From NCBI RefSeq assembly GCF_010183535.1, contig NC_071329.1, positions 6,076,001 through 6,140,000 on the forward strand: DNA of 64,000 bases. The letters run 5' to 3'. Made by a program: the position numbers and the translations under genes. The DNA comes from Caenorhabditis remanei. Its lineage: Eukaryota; Nematoda; Chromadorea; Rhabditida; Rhabditidae. Positions within the stretch are counted from its first letter, which is position 1, and the number at the start of each line of letters is the position of its first letter. This document shows positions 19,070-30,019 of the stretch, piece by piece. The notes below the pieces were generated by a model. That model did not search any database, was not told where the DNA came from, and saw only the letters and a list, made by a program, of their open reading frames with translations.

Positions 19070-20642
19070 ATGGATCACACATACACCATTGAATTCGACC
19101 AACCAAATGCAATATACGTACCAGGACAACTTGTTCGGGGTACCCTCACCATATACAATACGTGTGCATTGAATGCACTTTCTCTGAAAATTTGTATTCA
19201 CGGAGAGGTAGAAACATTCTGGAAAAAGTTTGCGAGTAAGGACAGAGTGTGAGTTTTCTTATAGCTGGAGAGAAGATTTTGAATCAGGAGTTTGTAATCA
19301 AATTCTGAATTCTTATTAAAATTTTATTTTCTATTCAGAAAAAAAGCGTACCCCAACGACAACACCCACGGAGGTCATAGGTCCCACGGCCACTATTACA
19401 AATACTCTGATCACATCAGATACACTTCTAAGCTCAATGTGCTCACAGCTGTTTCTCAACCATGGAGCTCTATTCAGAATCCGGTAAGCTTTTGGACATC
19501 TAGACATCCGGACAGACAGACAGATGTTTTCAGACCAATAAAATCCCAATCGGAGCTAACATCTTCCCATTTGTGTTCCAACTTCCAGTCAACTGTCCCC
19601 CAAGTTTCGAAGGCACTCACGGAAGTGTACGGTATCATGTACACGTGGAATTAAATAGGCCATGGAGTCTAGATGTGGAGGCGAAGAGATCATTTACAGG
19701 TAGGTCAAACACTCTGTTTGAAACATTTTGTTTCAATTTGTTTTAGTAATCCCAATAATCGACTTGAATATGATACCAAAAGTTCTGAACCCAATGATCA
19801 GCAATGCTTGCAAACATTCTGGTTTTCTGTCGAGTAAAGAAGTGAAAATAAAGGTGAGTAGTTGAACTCAAAAAGCTAAAATAGATAATGCGTTCGGGGG
19901 GAATCGAACCCCCGTCGAATGCTTGGAAGGCATCCATGCTGACCATTACACCACGAACGCGGTGAAAAAGTGGGGTCTGAAGGGCTGTGATAAGCGTGTT
20001 AGCGAAGCGGTTGGCGGCTGTTTTTGATAAGGAACTAATCGATGTACGCATTCCAGTTCTCGATCCCCAAAAGCGGCTACACTCCGGGAGAAGTCATTCC
20101 AATCTCAATTTTCATTCACAATCACGCGAAGAAACCAATCTATTACGCAAAGGCAAAACTAATGCAACACGTTCACTACCAGGCTCAACAAGAGAACACT
20201 CACATGCTTCCTGACGAGCATTGCCACAAACATTGTGAGCACAAAACAGCAGAATCAGTGATCTCAGAAATGGAGAAAAGTTTTGAGATCAAGTGTTGCT
20301 CAGAGGGAGAAGTACAGCTTGCCCTCGTCTTGCCGAACCCTTTGAAGCCAACTTTCCAAACTGCTATCCTTGAAGTGGACTACTGTATCATTGTGGAGGT
20401 TGAGGAGGATAAGAAATTGAGATGCGAGTTTCCAGTGATTATTGGCACGGTGCCAATTGGACGGGTTATGGGATTGTCCAGAGCTCCGACGTATTCTATA
20501 GTAGAGGGTGATATTCCATTGGTGTTTGAGGCACCACCAGAGTATCAGGTGCGTTGGGTTAAGATAAAAATTTTAAAAAACAAACATTTTATTTCAGGAA
20601 CGAGTGGAAGTGGTTATGGCTAGTGCGCCTCCGGCGGAGTGA
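19070..20642 (+). CDS. Alpha-arrestin domain protein with intronic antisense tRNA
   Basis: Exons 19070-19248, 19339-19483, 19534-19699, 19747-19853, 20057-20548 and 20598-20642 give 377 residues; all phases close. The N lobe has YTIEFDQPNAIYVPGQLVRG, a His-rich loop (THGGHRSHGHYYKYSDH) unusual for the family, and IPIGANIFPFVFQLPVNCPP then SVRYHVHVELNRPWSL. The C lobe has FSIPKSGYTPGEVIPISI and CEFPVIIGTVPIG. The C-terminal part has RAPTYS and APPEYQ, the latter a PPxY motif followed by a short exon ending ASAPPAE. Another His/Cys-rich loop (DEHCHKHCEHK) lies in the C lobe, which could bind metal; inference. Intron 4 holds a tRNA-Gly on the opposite strand. AATAAA lies at 20702-20707. Confidence 0.9.
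19890..19960 (-). tRNA. tRNA-Gly(TCC) in arrestin intron, antisense
   Basis: 71 nt, intact acceptor, D, anticodon (TCC) and T arms; same sequence as the other full copies. It lies in intron 4 (19854-20056) of the arrestin gene at 19070, antisense to it. Unlike the copies near 11.7 and 15.6 kb, it has no head-to-head partner. Confidence 0.92.
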
Positions 20643-20775
20643 AGACACGGAGAAAATTCGCAGGATTTGTATTCCTCTATTTGAATGAATTTTAAATGAA
20701 CAATAAATTATTTTTTCAAAACAACCAAATACTCGGAGGATCAAAACTGCTAACTGTTAAAAAGAAATCTGCGTT

Positions 20776-20840
20776 GCGCAGTCAGCAAGAATGTGAAAAG
20801 AGAATGGGTAAGAGTGGTCTCCTTGGGAGATCATATTTTT
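20776..20840 (-). pseudogene. Inverted copy of arrestin exon-2 fragment
   Basis: Read on the minus strand, this matches the beginning of exon 2 of the arrestin gene at 15266 (CCCAAGGAGACCACTCTTAC and CCATTCTCTTTT are shared), and the preceding intron end is also recognisable (TGTACTTTTCA), but the acceptor AG is changed to AA. Upstream on the same strand comes the tRNA-Gly at 20874. So intron tail, tRNA and exon start were copied together in inverted orientation from 15714-15890. Confidence 0.8.
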
Positions 20841-21021
20841 TGAAAAGTACACAAATGAAAGGAAAAATATAATGCGTTCGGGGGGAATCGAACCCCCGTC
20901 GAATGCTTGGAAGGCATCCATGCTGACCATTCACAGGTAGTTGGCCAGCGACGAAATACGGACCATATACGCGCCCGCGCGCGGACTCCAAAAGAATTAG
21001 CTAAGGACGAAATGTGTGCGT

Positions 21022-21561
21022 CAGAGCTGTGCGGAAGTAAAATTTTTGAAAAGGGAAGAAGGAAGACGGAAGAAGGTAGTAACTTTTTCAAAAGGGAAGA
21101 AGGAAGACGGAAGAAGGAAGTAAATTTTTCAAAAGGGAAGAAGGAAGAAGGAATTAAAAAGTGAAAAAAGCCCGGAAGAAGGAAGAAGGAAGGAAGAAGG
21201 AAGGAAGAAGGAAGTTGAGTTCCGAACCGGGAAATCGGAAGTTAATTTTGAAAATGACAAATTTGAGGAAACTTTTTTCTAGTCATCTCTGAAAACGAAT
21301 TTTGATGTTGTTTCATACAAAATTCCGTCAAAAACCACCAAAATTCCGCAAAAATTCCGTCAAAAATTACAAAATTTTAGTAAACTTTTTACACGGAAGA
21401 AGGAACAAGGAAGAAGGAAATAAAAGTTTTGAAAAGGAAGAAGGAAGAAGGAAGAAGGAAGTGAAATTTTCAAAAAGGAAGAAGGAAGAAGGAATAAAAA
21501 CGTGAAAAAAGCCCGGAAGAAGGAAGAAGGAAGTCGAAGGAAGGAATTCCGCACAGCTCTG
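21022..21561. mobile_element. Nested hAT-type MITE filled with GGAAGAAGGAA repeats
   Basis: The ends are CAGAGCTGTGCGGAA and TTCCGCACAGCTCTG, exact inverted repeats of 15 bp, flanked by an exact 8-bp duplication GTGTGCGT (21014-21021 and 21562-21569). The interior is a degenerate tandem array of GGAAGAAGGAA / GAAGGAAGAAGGAAG units broken by TTTTGAAAA spacers. The termini resemble those of the MITEs at 8664 and 39469. It sits inside the transposon that splits the tRNA. Confidence 0.85.
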
Positions 21562-21777
21562 GTGTGCGTCATATACGGTCCGTTTCGCGTCCGCGCGCCG
21601 AAAAAGTTGCTCCTCTCCCTCCCACCGCCAGCCCCCTCCCTACTTTGTTCCCCGGTTCAGATCGTCATTTAACAAGGAAGATTAGTGATCAAATTACAAT
21701 TTTATTTAAATAAAGATAAAAAGGAACATTAAAAATAATGAAAATAAGAAGAAAACATAGCAAATTAGACATAGAAA

Positions 21778-22145
21778 TCACAAGTTTATCGGGCAGTCGT
21801 GTCCTTGAAATCCATCGAAATCCAATTGTCGTAGAAGCAATTTCCAGTCGTTGATTTCCGTGTTTCTTTCGTATTTCTGAAAAATATCCATTAATTGCGG
21901 AATAAAAAATAATTATTCAGTATATTAACTTATATTAACTTACTTTCGAAAATGGATTCCTCCCCCGGACAATTACAGATGTCGTGCTTGAGAAGGAGTT
22001 CCGACCAATTTTAGTTAAGTTTCTCACTGAAAAATTTATTTTGAATAGAGAAAGCTGAATACTATTACAAACCTTTGAGGAAATCGAAGAATTGGTTCCA
22101 TTTCAGCTATCGCCGCTGTTTCTCTTTTTGGGATCATCGGACTGA
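21778..22145 (-). pseudogene. Exon-like gene fragment carried in the transposon
   Basis: On the minus strand three blocks are bounded by good splice sites: 22145-22073 (TTTTCAG before, GTTTGT after), 22026-21944 (TTTTTCAG before, GTAAGT after) and 21876-21778 (TTTTTCAG before, ending TGA). The last two join in frame and encode a piece containing SFSSTTSVIVRGRNPFSKK, then YERNTEINDWKLL, then LDFDGFQGHDCPINL and stop. The first block is open (MIPKRETAAIAEMEPILRF), but its phase does not fit the second, so the copy is probably broken. AATAAA-type sequence follows the stop. I do not recognise the protein. It may be a host gene fragment captured by the element, or a remnant of an element-encoded accessory gene. 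Confidence 0.5.
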
Positions 22146-22585
22146 CTGAAAACATACTAATTTTTTGATCATTCACAGTTAAATGCGAGAATTTTTCACG
22201 AAAAAAATTAATTAAAAGAAATTTCAATATAAAAAACATAAAGAAAGGCGAAACTTTCGAAAAATAGGGAAAGAAACGTAAAAGCTCCGTAAATGATTAA
22301 AAAATTATCATTATCCGAGAGGAGTCCGAGAGCTTCGGAAGAGCTGCTGCAAGCGGCCGCCGCGGCCAGTCCATACGGACTATTTCGCCAATCCATATAC
22401 GGTCCGCGCTGAGTCCGCGCGCGAACTTCCACCCTCCACATCTCCCTCTTTTCCCGAAGTCCACACTGCGTCCACATACAGTCCGTAGCGGGCCATATTT
22501 TCGCCGCGGACTCTACACGGACGGAAAATGGGACCGAATTCGCATGCGGACCACACGCCAACTACCTGTGTTACACCACGAACGC

Positions 22586-25500
22586 GTTGACATTTCCCGG
22601 TCTGGAGGGTAATGACAAGCGTGGTGATCGGTGACTTGGTAGTGTGATAATAGAGAAGTGTGATGTGATAAAGCCGGTATCGGAAGGGGTTGAGGTGAGA
22701 TAAAAGGGATTTGGATGTAAAAAGTCATAACAATTTAGATTTTATCTTAAAAAACTGGTTCAAACAGCAAATATCCAGAATTCAGAGCCATCTCAGAAGT
22801 TTCCCGTCAGTTGGTGTATCCAGTTATCCGGATGCTCAGCTATCCATGTTGCTGAACACATAGCCATCTGAAACTTGGATATCCAGATTTCCAGAATTCC
22901 AAAATGCAGATGTCCCCCGGCCCCGAGATTTTGCGCTAAATGTTCCCTCCAAAATGAGACGACGAGTTAAATCTGAATAATAAATAATTCATTCCAACAT
23001 GTCTCCCCCTCTCATGGCTACCGGTTGATTGTCAGCTGCCTCTCATAAAATTTTACGACTTTCTGCTCATGCCTCTCCTCTCCTCCAATTCGAGATTGCT
23101 CCGAGAGTTAATCAAGGTAAAATGTCTCAATTTAATATGTGGAGAAGCTGGATTACGGTAGTTTTATGAGTCCCTTCCATCCATTCTGATATTTTTGAGA
23201 ATGGAAAAAAGAGAGAGAGAAATTGGTTGTGGTAGTCGTATCATATTCGATTATCACTTCTTCTCAAAGAAGCAATTTATATTTTCCCTTTTATGTATAA
23301 CCCCTACTACTATTACATAATATGTTGATGAGTCATGTTCAATTCGTTGACAAGAAGTTGAAGAGAGACAGAAAGAGAGAGGAGAAGGTTGCTTGAGGAG
23401 ACACAATGTGACCTTTAATTCAAAAAAGAGAGAATGTTTTGATTCCGGAGAGAAACAAAACATTCGCTTCTCCGAATAGATGATTTTCAAATGAAAGACA
23501 ACTTAGCAACATCTGGAGTACGGTAGATGGTTGAGAGAATGAGGAGTGGGAGGCGTGGTATACTGTAGCAGTGAGATAGCAATAAGATGAAGGAATGGGA
23601 TATCAGTACTCCTTTAACTAATTTTTGAAACGAGAAAGTTAAAATTCTATTTTTCAGAATTTAATGAAAAACTGATTATACATTTGAAAATCGAAAGCTT
23701 TGCTTCAAATTTGAAGAAATTATTCATAAAAAACATTGCCGAAAGATGTGTACAAGTTAGCTTCCGATCAGACTTTTCTGGCCAGAGTTTGAAATTTCGT
23801 AGAAAAAAAAAGAACGATGGTAATCCTGCTAGATACTCTATCCAAAATTTCCATGAGTTTCAGAAATCTGGTAACCTTGGAACAGCAAAATTTTTAAAAT
23901 ATGACTTTACACAACTCAAATTTTCTTGATTAGACAATTTCCAAAACACAAAATTACAGGGCTTTTATAAGAGCGTTTCTGAACAAAACGATGCCCTTTT
24001 TTCTACCATTTTCAAGAAAAAATACGCCTGGAAATCCGGATATTGCGACACACCACAAACAGACAGACATCCGAAAAGTTCTTGCAGTCATAAATTTAGA
24101 TATACGTAGGAATAGTTTCAGAAGCTACAAAATGAAAATGATTTGAGTATAACGGAACTTACTAACTTGCAGAACTCTGGAGAACCTTAGCAGAAAAAAA
24201 ACTTTACTTGTTTCTAACTTGTTGGAACAAACACTGCATTTTCTGACCTCACACATGAAAATCTTTGAAAAATGCATATAAAATCTGAAATGTAACTCCC
24301 AACTTACGCTATCAAAAATGACATAAAACGTAAATACTTGTCGTGGCGTGGTGTATGAAAATTGGTTTGTTTCTTATTGGAAATTTTTTATTTATATGTG
24401 TCCAGATACATAAGCTTAAACTGCACCGCACGCGTGTTTCTCAACTGGTTTTTTGGACCGCCCATGTTCTTTGGTGTTTTTTCAAAATATCGGTGCTCTG
24501 GAGTGACCTATTACTATAAAAAAGAAACTGACGCCATAACCATAGTCATGATCTTCCAAACCATGACCATCCCGTCCAAAATTGATCTTCATCCCAATGA
24601 TATGTCCTTTTCAAAGAACCCCTCTCTCTCTCCCCAATCACAACCCACTAATTTATCCTCTCATTTCTCCAATTGTCGTCATATTCCGTCTTCTCCATAA
24701 AGTACATCCTCTGTCTCTACTCACCTATCATCTTCTTCTTCTCCTCAAAAGCTCTTCTCTCAACAAATCTCCTCTTCCTTCCCCCCAACAACACAAAGCC
24801 TCTAATTATGTGAGCTCCCGCATATCATCCTCTCCTATCAATTATCATGTGCTGCTTCTCAAACACAACTCGTTATTTAAATCGCTTTATCCCTTGTGAT
24901 ATCTCGAAAACTTTCGGAGCATCCTATCCCCCAAACGGGATTTCTGCGTCTTTCTCACTTTCTGTTCTCTTTTTTGAATGGTGATTTTCAGAAGAAGATG
25001 AATTGAAGATAAAGAAGAAGTGTACTTTTTGTGATGAGTAATCACTTTGAGATTTTGTTTTAAAGTGCGAATATTGAGAAGATGTACTCTTCCATAGGAG
25101 ACAGAAGATTTAGAAATGACTGGAATTTCCAGATTTTTTGAGTTTTGTGACGAGTTTTAAGTTTCTGAAAAATATTATTGTGTAGGGTACATAGACTTGT
25201 TTACAATATGCGCTTTAGAGGTTAGAAGAGTTGCTGGGTGGTCTGTTAAGTAGATTTTAAAAAATTTTATTTTCTGATAAGATGTCAGAAGCTGAATTAA
25301 AAAAATATTTGACCGACTCATTTCAGAAATTCGTTATCTGAACGAAAGTTAACGGCAACGAAATGCTGACAAGACCTTAGTGACATGTCTACCGTCACTA
25401 CAGTAACCTATAGAGATAACTAAAGTAATCTTAATGATGATTCTAGAACCTTTTGACCCCATTTGTGAGCAATTTGAAAACGTCAAAATAAGAAAATCCA

Positions 25501-25610
25501 TAGAAATCCCAAAAGTATGAGTTTTTAAAATTGTTCACTGAAATATGTCACTTTTAACAGTTTGTCACGGTTTCCCATCATGTCCTATCATGTTCCATTT
25601 GTACTCGTTA
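22586..25610. other. Gene-poor DNA, start of the 14-kb region before egl-43
   Basis: No ORF with splice context or recognisable product. There are scattered GTCCGGATGTC-like words, purine/pyrimidine tracts and one TGAGTCA site (23329-23335). Small ORFs near 24362-24899 are CT-rich and lack support. Confidence 0.5.
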
Positions 25611-25619
25611 TGTTGTCCA

Positions 25620-26010
25620 AACCTAGTCCTACATTTTTGTGGTTGATCACTTTTTCGTAAGACTTGAACCTAGAGAGTTATAGCACGGCGAGCCGGGTCT
25701 ACTAGTATCTAATAGAAATTTGATGAAAGTCGGTTAACTTTGACAGGGGCCAACATCGTCCGGTTTAGTCCTACGGGTTCGAACTTTTGTTATGTTATAA
25801 AACAAGTCTAGGCCTATATTTTTGTAGTTGATCACTTTTTTATTCTTCCCCTTTCTACGAAGTTACAATCTGGTGAAGAGGGGTCACTACAGTATCGGAT
25901 TTAACCTGTGCACCTATAGAAGATTGCGTTGTATCTCTTTATGGAGTGGGTGGCCGCACAAAAAGTTATCAACTACAGAAATGAAGCTCTACTTTTGTTT
26001 TATCTAACAA
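25620..26010. repeat. Palindromic dispersed repeat, fragmented copies
   Basis: Several arms of the family at 1669-2102 are visible: TACATTTTTGTGGTTGATCA, TATATTTTTGTAGTTGATCA, and in inverted orientation GCACAAAAAGTTATCAACTAC followed by AGAAATGAAGCTCTACTTTT. Probably two overlapping insertions. Confidence 0.5.
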
Positions 26011-26670
26011 ACTAAATTTTGAAGCCCTATGATTCAGCCTGGCGCCGGGGCACCTATTCAAAAACCATCCGTTTCAACCAAATTTAAATTTTCAACTCTC
26101 CCTCTCCTAGCCCACAGTCTTTCGGTCTATATTGTACCGATGTACCGATTTTCATGACTATCCAAACTTCTGCCTCTCCCCCCTTCCACAATTCCATGTC
26201 CTTTCCTTCTTCTTTTCCTCCTTCCCACTTCTCCCCTCCTCTTTCCTCACTGATGACAGATGTTCCTCACCTTTTCTTCTTCATCTTTCTCCCACCCAAA
26301 AATAGAGCGAGAAAAGGACAAGGGTTTGGTCATCAAATTTAGATGAGCTCTCTCACCTATTCGAATTGTTCAATACATTCGAGATTACCTGTCATCTCTC
26401 TTCCTCTTCTTTTTCACATGATTTTTGGAAAAGGAGCACACCACTCATCCATAGAAGAGTGGACTGAGAAGATGGGTTAATAGAGAAATTTTTTTTTAAA
26501 CAAGATAATCTAAAAGCTGAAAATTAATTGTCGTTTTTTAGAAATTAAGAAATGCTCAAAATTCGCTAATTTTCACAGTAAATCCAATTTTTGGCTATTT
26601 TTGAGAACGTGGAACAGTTTTGAAAAACCCGGACTGCTTCATTTTTTTAGTTAATCGTCGTATCAAATAA

Positions 26671-26856
26671 ACCAAGACCTTCATTTTTTCAGTTATCTAC
26701 TTTTTTGTAGAAAAACATTCAAATGAGAGGGGTGCCGTTGTTCTGGTAGCTACTGGGGGCCTAAGCACGGTTACTGTTATCTGGGTTATATCGCCTCAGA
26801 CAGTGGTTGTACAAAAAAGTTGTCACCTACAAACATTGAGGAATATACTTGGTCCT
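26671..26856. repeat. Palindromic dispersed repeat, short copy
   Basis: ACCAAGACCTTCATTTTTTC on the left and an inverted counterpart ending ACTTGGTCC on the right, with cores TCTACTTTTTTGTAG and GTACAAAAAAGTTGT. Same family as 1669-2102. Confidence 0.5.
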
Positions 26857-27471
26857 TCCAACTATCTAAAATTTATGTTGCTGTGGTAAATTATGACTCC
26901 GTGACACGCTCTCAAACTGAGGTTGAGATAGTCTGATTTTCCTACACAGTAACTGTTAGATCTGATTATGTTAGTCTGATTCTATACAGTAATTCTTTAC
27001 AGCAAGTCTCACATCCTTCGAACTTTTGTTATCTCTATCATCAGAGCCTTTGTCTACTTTTAGTTTTTGATCTCATTTCGCAACATGAACATCTGCATAG
27101 CCTCTCCTCCTCCTTCTTCTCTCCCCCTTCTTCACAACAGGGGACCGTCTCCTCTTTGATGCATGTTGTCCTTAGTGCCACTGTCACTCCTCTGTGTCTC
27201 AATATCAGTCGACACGACATCACTCCTCGCTCCTCCTACTAAAGCAAGCGTATCATTGCTAGCTTCCAAATCCTACAAGGTTAAATTACGCGTCTCCTTA
27301 TTCACTTCAAATTTGTTTGATCTTTGGTCTCGCAGCTATTAGTAGACAAGATGTTCTGTGGGCAGGTAAGAGTGGGAGGGTTACTGTAGGGGAAGTACGG
27401 TAGGAGACAGATCATCGTTGCTATTGCAGAGCGGGCACTGTAGTAATAAGGATACTGTAGCAAATTGCGAT

Positions 27472-27666
27472 TGGACAGACATCTGGACAGACAGACAGAC
27501 AGACAGAAAAACTGACATCCATCTTATAAAGTTTCAAAAACATAGCTTTATGTAGATATCTGGAAAATCAAATGAAAGGTGATTAGGACGAACAAATACA
27601 CAGACAGAGAGACAGACGAGTCTCAGTTAATTCGGATATCGGGACAGACAGACAGACATACAGACA
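27472..27666. repeat. CAGA/GACA tetranucleotide-rich stretch
   Basis: Runs of GACAGACAGACAGACA, mixed with ATCTGGACAG and ATCGGGACAG words. The same mixture (CAGACAGACATCCGGACATC) recurs at many spots in the window, notably 30480-30630, 32200-32330, 45010-45460 and 56650-57060, often in introns. Confidence 0.6.
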
Positions 27667-28568
27667 ACATATATACCTTCTTAACTGAAAAATCGAAAAC
27701 AATCTAGTTTCCAACTAAACTAACAACTACAGTCTGTTCATAGATCCACATCAAGTTCCAAATTTTCTGGCCATTCTTTTCTTTCCAATAACTACAGTAT
27801 TGTTAATAATAATTTCTTGAACTCTGCTAGCAATCCCCTGTACCCTGTACACCATCAACCACACATATGACAAATGACACATCCAACATGCTCCCCTATT
27901 CATTTCTTCCGTTATTTACACTTTCGCCTTCTCAACGCCCAATCCCCTATCCTAATACTACCTCAAAATGCATTAGGACACCCCCCTTCCCGCAAAAATC
28001 ATTTCTCCTCCTTGAATAGACAAACTCTCATGACTCAAATTATCGGGCTCCCTCTTCTTATTCTTCGGCGGGGGAGGTGTACTGTAGGAGTCTCCTCTCA
28101 TATATAGGGTACTAACTGAGAGCGTGGGGAACACCTGCCTTTCCCTCGGTTTTCACTAATTGCAATAAATTCTACCTTCGCTCGCCTCCTTAATTGGTTA
28201 ATAAGCGAGGATAAGATGGAGTAAATCGTGTAAACAATAAGGTTTAGCCGGCACGCTTCGTTAGACATTTCGAAGAAAAGGGGAGGGAAAAGCTTATTGG
28301 GTTAGTATTCCTTTTTACCTTTTCACAGCTTTTAAATTTTGTATTCTTAGAATAAGGAATAAGTTCGGGTTTTTGAAATCCTTTATATGGATTCACGATT
28401 TCTTCCAATTTGGGTCTTGTCACTATTTTTGAAGTACCGTGAGTTCTCATCAGATTTTTTGAAAAAGGTACCAATAGAGCCAGTATTTCTAGGGCTTTTT
28501 TGAAATGAATATACATAGTTTGGGCAAGTTTTTGAGTCACAGTGCTAACTCTTGTCCTATCGTCTTTT

Positions 28569-28834
28569 CCAGACTTGCAAAATCTCGGCCCTTCCCGGAG
28601 TCAAAAATTGTCCACAATTTTTTCACAAATTTTTTCCAAATTTTTTGAAATTTTTATTAAAAATAGTTTTTTTAAACCTATGCACGCTTGAGTCTTTATC
28701 GATAGTTGAAAACATAGTCGAATATTTGACTTTTTTGCAAAAAAATCAAAGAAATTTCGAAAAAGTTCAAAATTTCAAAGGTTTGTACGGGGCCATAGAA
28801 AAATCTCAAATCAGCCCGGCCCGTTGCAAGTCTG
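28569..28834. mobile_element. GGCCCGG-ended inverted-repeat element
   Basis: Begins CCAGACTTGCAAAATCTCGGCCC and ends GGCCCGTTGCAAGTCTGG in inverted orientation. Its AT-rich centre is, in reverse complement, clearly related to the centre of the element at 30020-30253 (both contain ATCGATA flanked by AGTCGAAT-like words). No ORF supported. Confidence 0.6.
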
Positions 28835-30019
28835 GTCTTTTCGAATTGTGCTCTAAACGAAAAACTGCTCAAAAAGCTTCCAAATGACGATAACTCACTT
28901 CTAGTTCCTATTTTCCTGCACTTATTGTGATTTTAGGATTACTGTAACGTCGTATTTCGTTTCTGCTGTACCGCCTGAAAAAAGATGGTTTGGGTCTTGC
29001 CGCGATTTTAGAACTACAGTAACCAAGTTCTCCTGTTTCACACTGTCAGAACGTTAAAGACTTTCAAATAAGTGTTGTCCTAGATCAGCCTTTTGAGTCT
29101 CGCCACGACTTTTTGGATCGCACAAACTACCGTAGTCAGGCTTACGGTAATCCAGTAGACTACAGTAACTTTCTTCGCGAGACCCGCACTGACTATGACT
29201 CAATTGCCACCACTCATCCTTGTTGGTGCACATAAATTCAATTTCATCAATATCATGATCAATTCACAAAACAATATAAGAACAACACCTCATCATTCCA
29301 TTCTCCTCTCATGACTCTTTCAAAATTCATTCATGACTCATTTCCTTCTCATCGTGATGCCGTGATGCCACCACTGTCTTCTTTTCCTTTTCTTTACTTG
29401 TTCTAGGTTTCTTATTTTCTATGAAGCACCGCCTAGAAAGGTGATCTGTAAGCAGCTCCCTAGATAAGCAGCACCCGTTTCACAGACCCCGTGTTCTTTG
29501 AATCGGATGTACCGCCACCATCATCAAATGCCAACATCCTCCGATCTCTTCCTATCCCGAAGAACTGTCATGCCTTTCCCCATCTTGTCTCCGGTCCATC
29601 GAGCTCATCCAGGAGCTCCCCTTCCTCGCCCAACCATATCTCCAACAAACAACACCTTTTGGCACCTGGCTTTTCCATTCTATTCTCGTGTCTGCGTTTC
29701 TCCATATCCCTTTATCTCTCCCACTGATTCTATTCTTGCTCTCTCGAAGATCTATTTGTGACCGTCTCCAATTAGCTGTCAAAATTTTTTTGCTCTCTCT
29801 CTCTATCGGGGTGGTGCCGCAGCGGTTCGATGTGTTTGTTGAGGATGGGATTGGGGAGGATGAGGCGATGGGTGATTCAGTGGATTCACATTTTCTTGGG
29901 AGGTCTTTTTGGCATTCTGGTTTTTCTGGGTATTTTGAGTTTGTTGTGTGTTGATGGGGTCATTGGTGTGGGCTGTGTGTCTGTAAGTCCAGATATCCAA
30001 AGATTATCATGCATTTTAC

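Larger units (their letters stand above)
20932..22570. mobile_element. DNA transposon inserted in tRNA-Gly, 1639 bp
   Basis: The terminal inverted repeat is CACAGGTAGTTGGC on the left and GCCAACTACCTGTG on the right, exact over 14 bp. The target duplication is TT (20930-20931 and 22571-22572), deduced from the uninterrupted tRNA paralogues. Subterminal regions carry many copies of words such as ATACGGACC, CGGTCCG and TCCGCGCG in both orientations, a layout seen in CACTA/EnSpm/Mirage-type elements, which also make 2-3 bp duplications. No transposase is visible, so it is non-autonomous. It contains a nested hAT-type MITE and exon-like sequence. Superfamily assignment is tentative. Confidence 0.82.
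20874..22585 (-). pseudogene. tRNA-Gly(TCC) split by a transposon
   Basis: Bases 20874-20931 carry the 3' and middle part of a tRNA-Gly (T arm, anticodon arm, part of the D arm), and 22571-22585 carry the missing 5' end (TTACACCACGAACGC in plus-strand reading). Removing 20932-22570 plus one TT restores the complete tRNA order seen in the other copies. The gene is therefore inactivated by insertion; the split falls in the D arm. Confidence 0.9.

Noticed and set aside
22208..22561. 117-residue minus-strand ORF at the right end of the transposon
   Set aside because: It translates the subterminal CGGTCCG-type repeats; it has no transposase motif.
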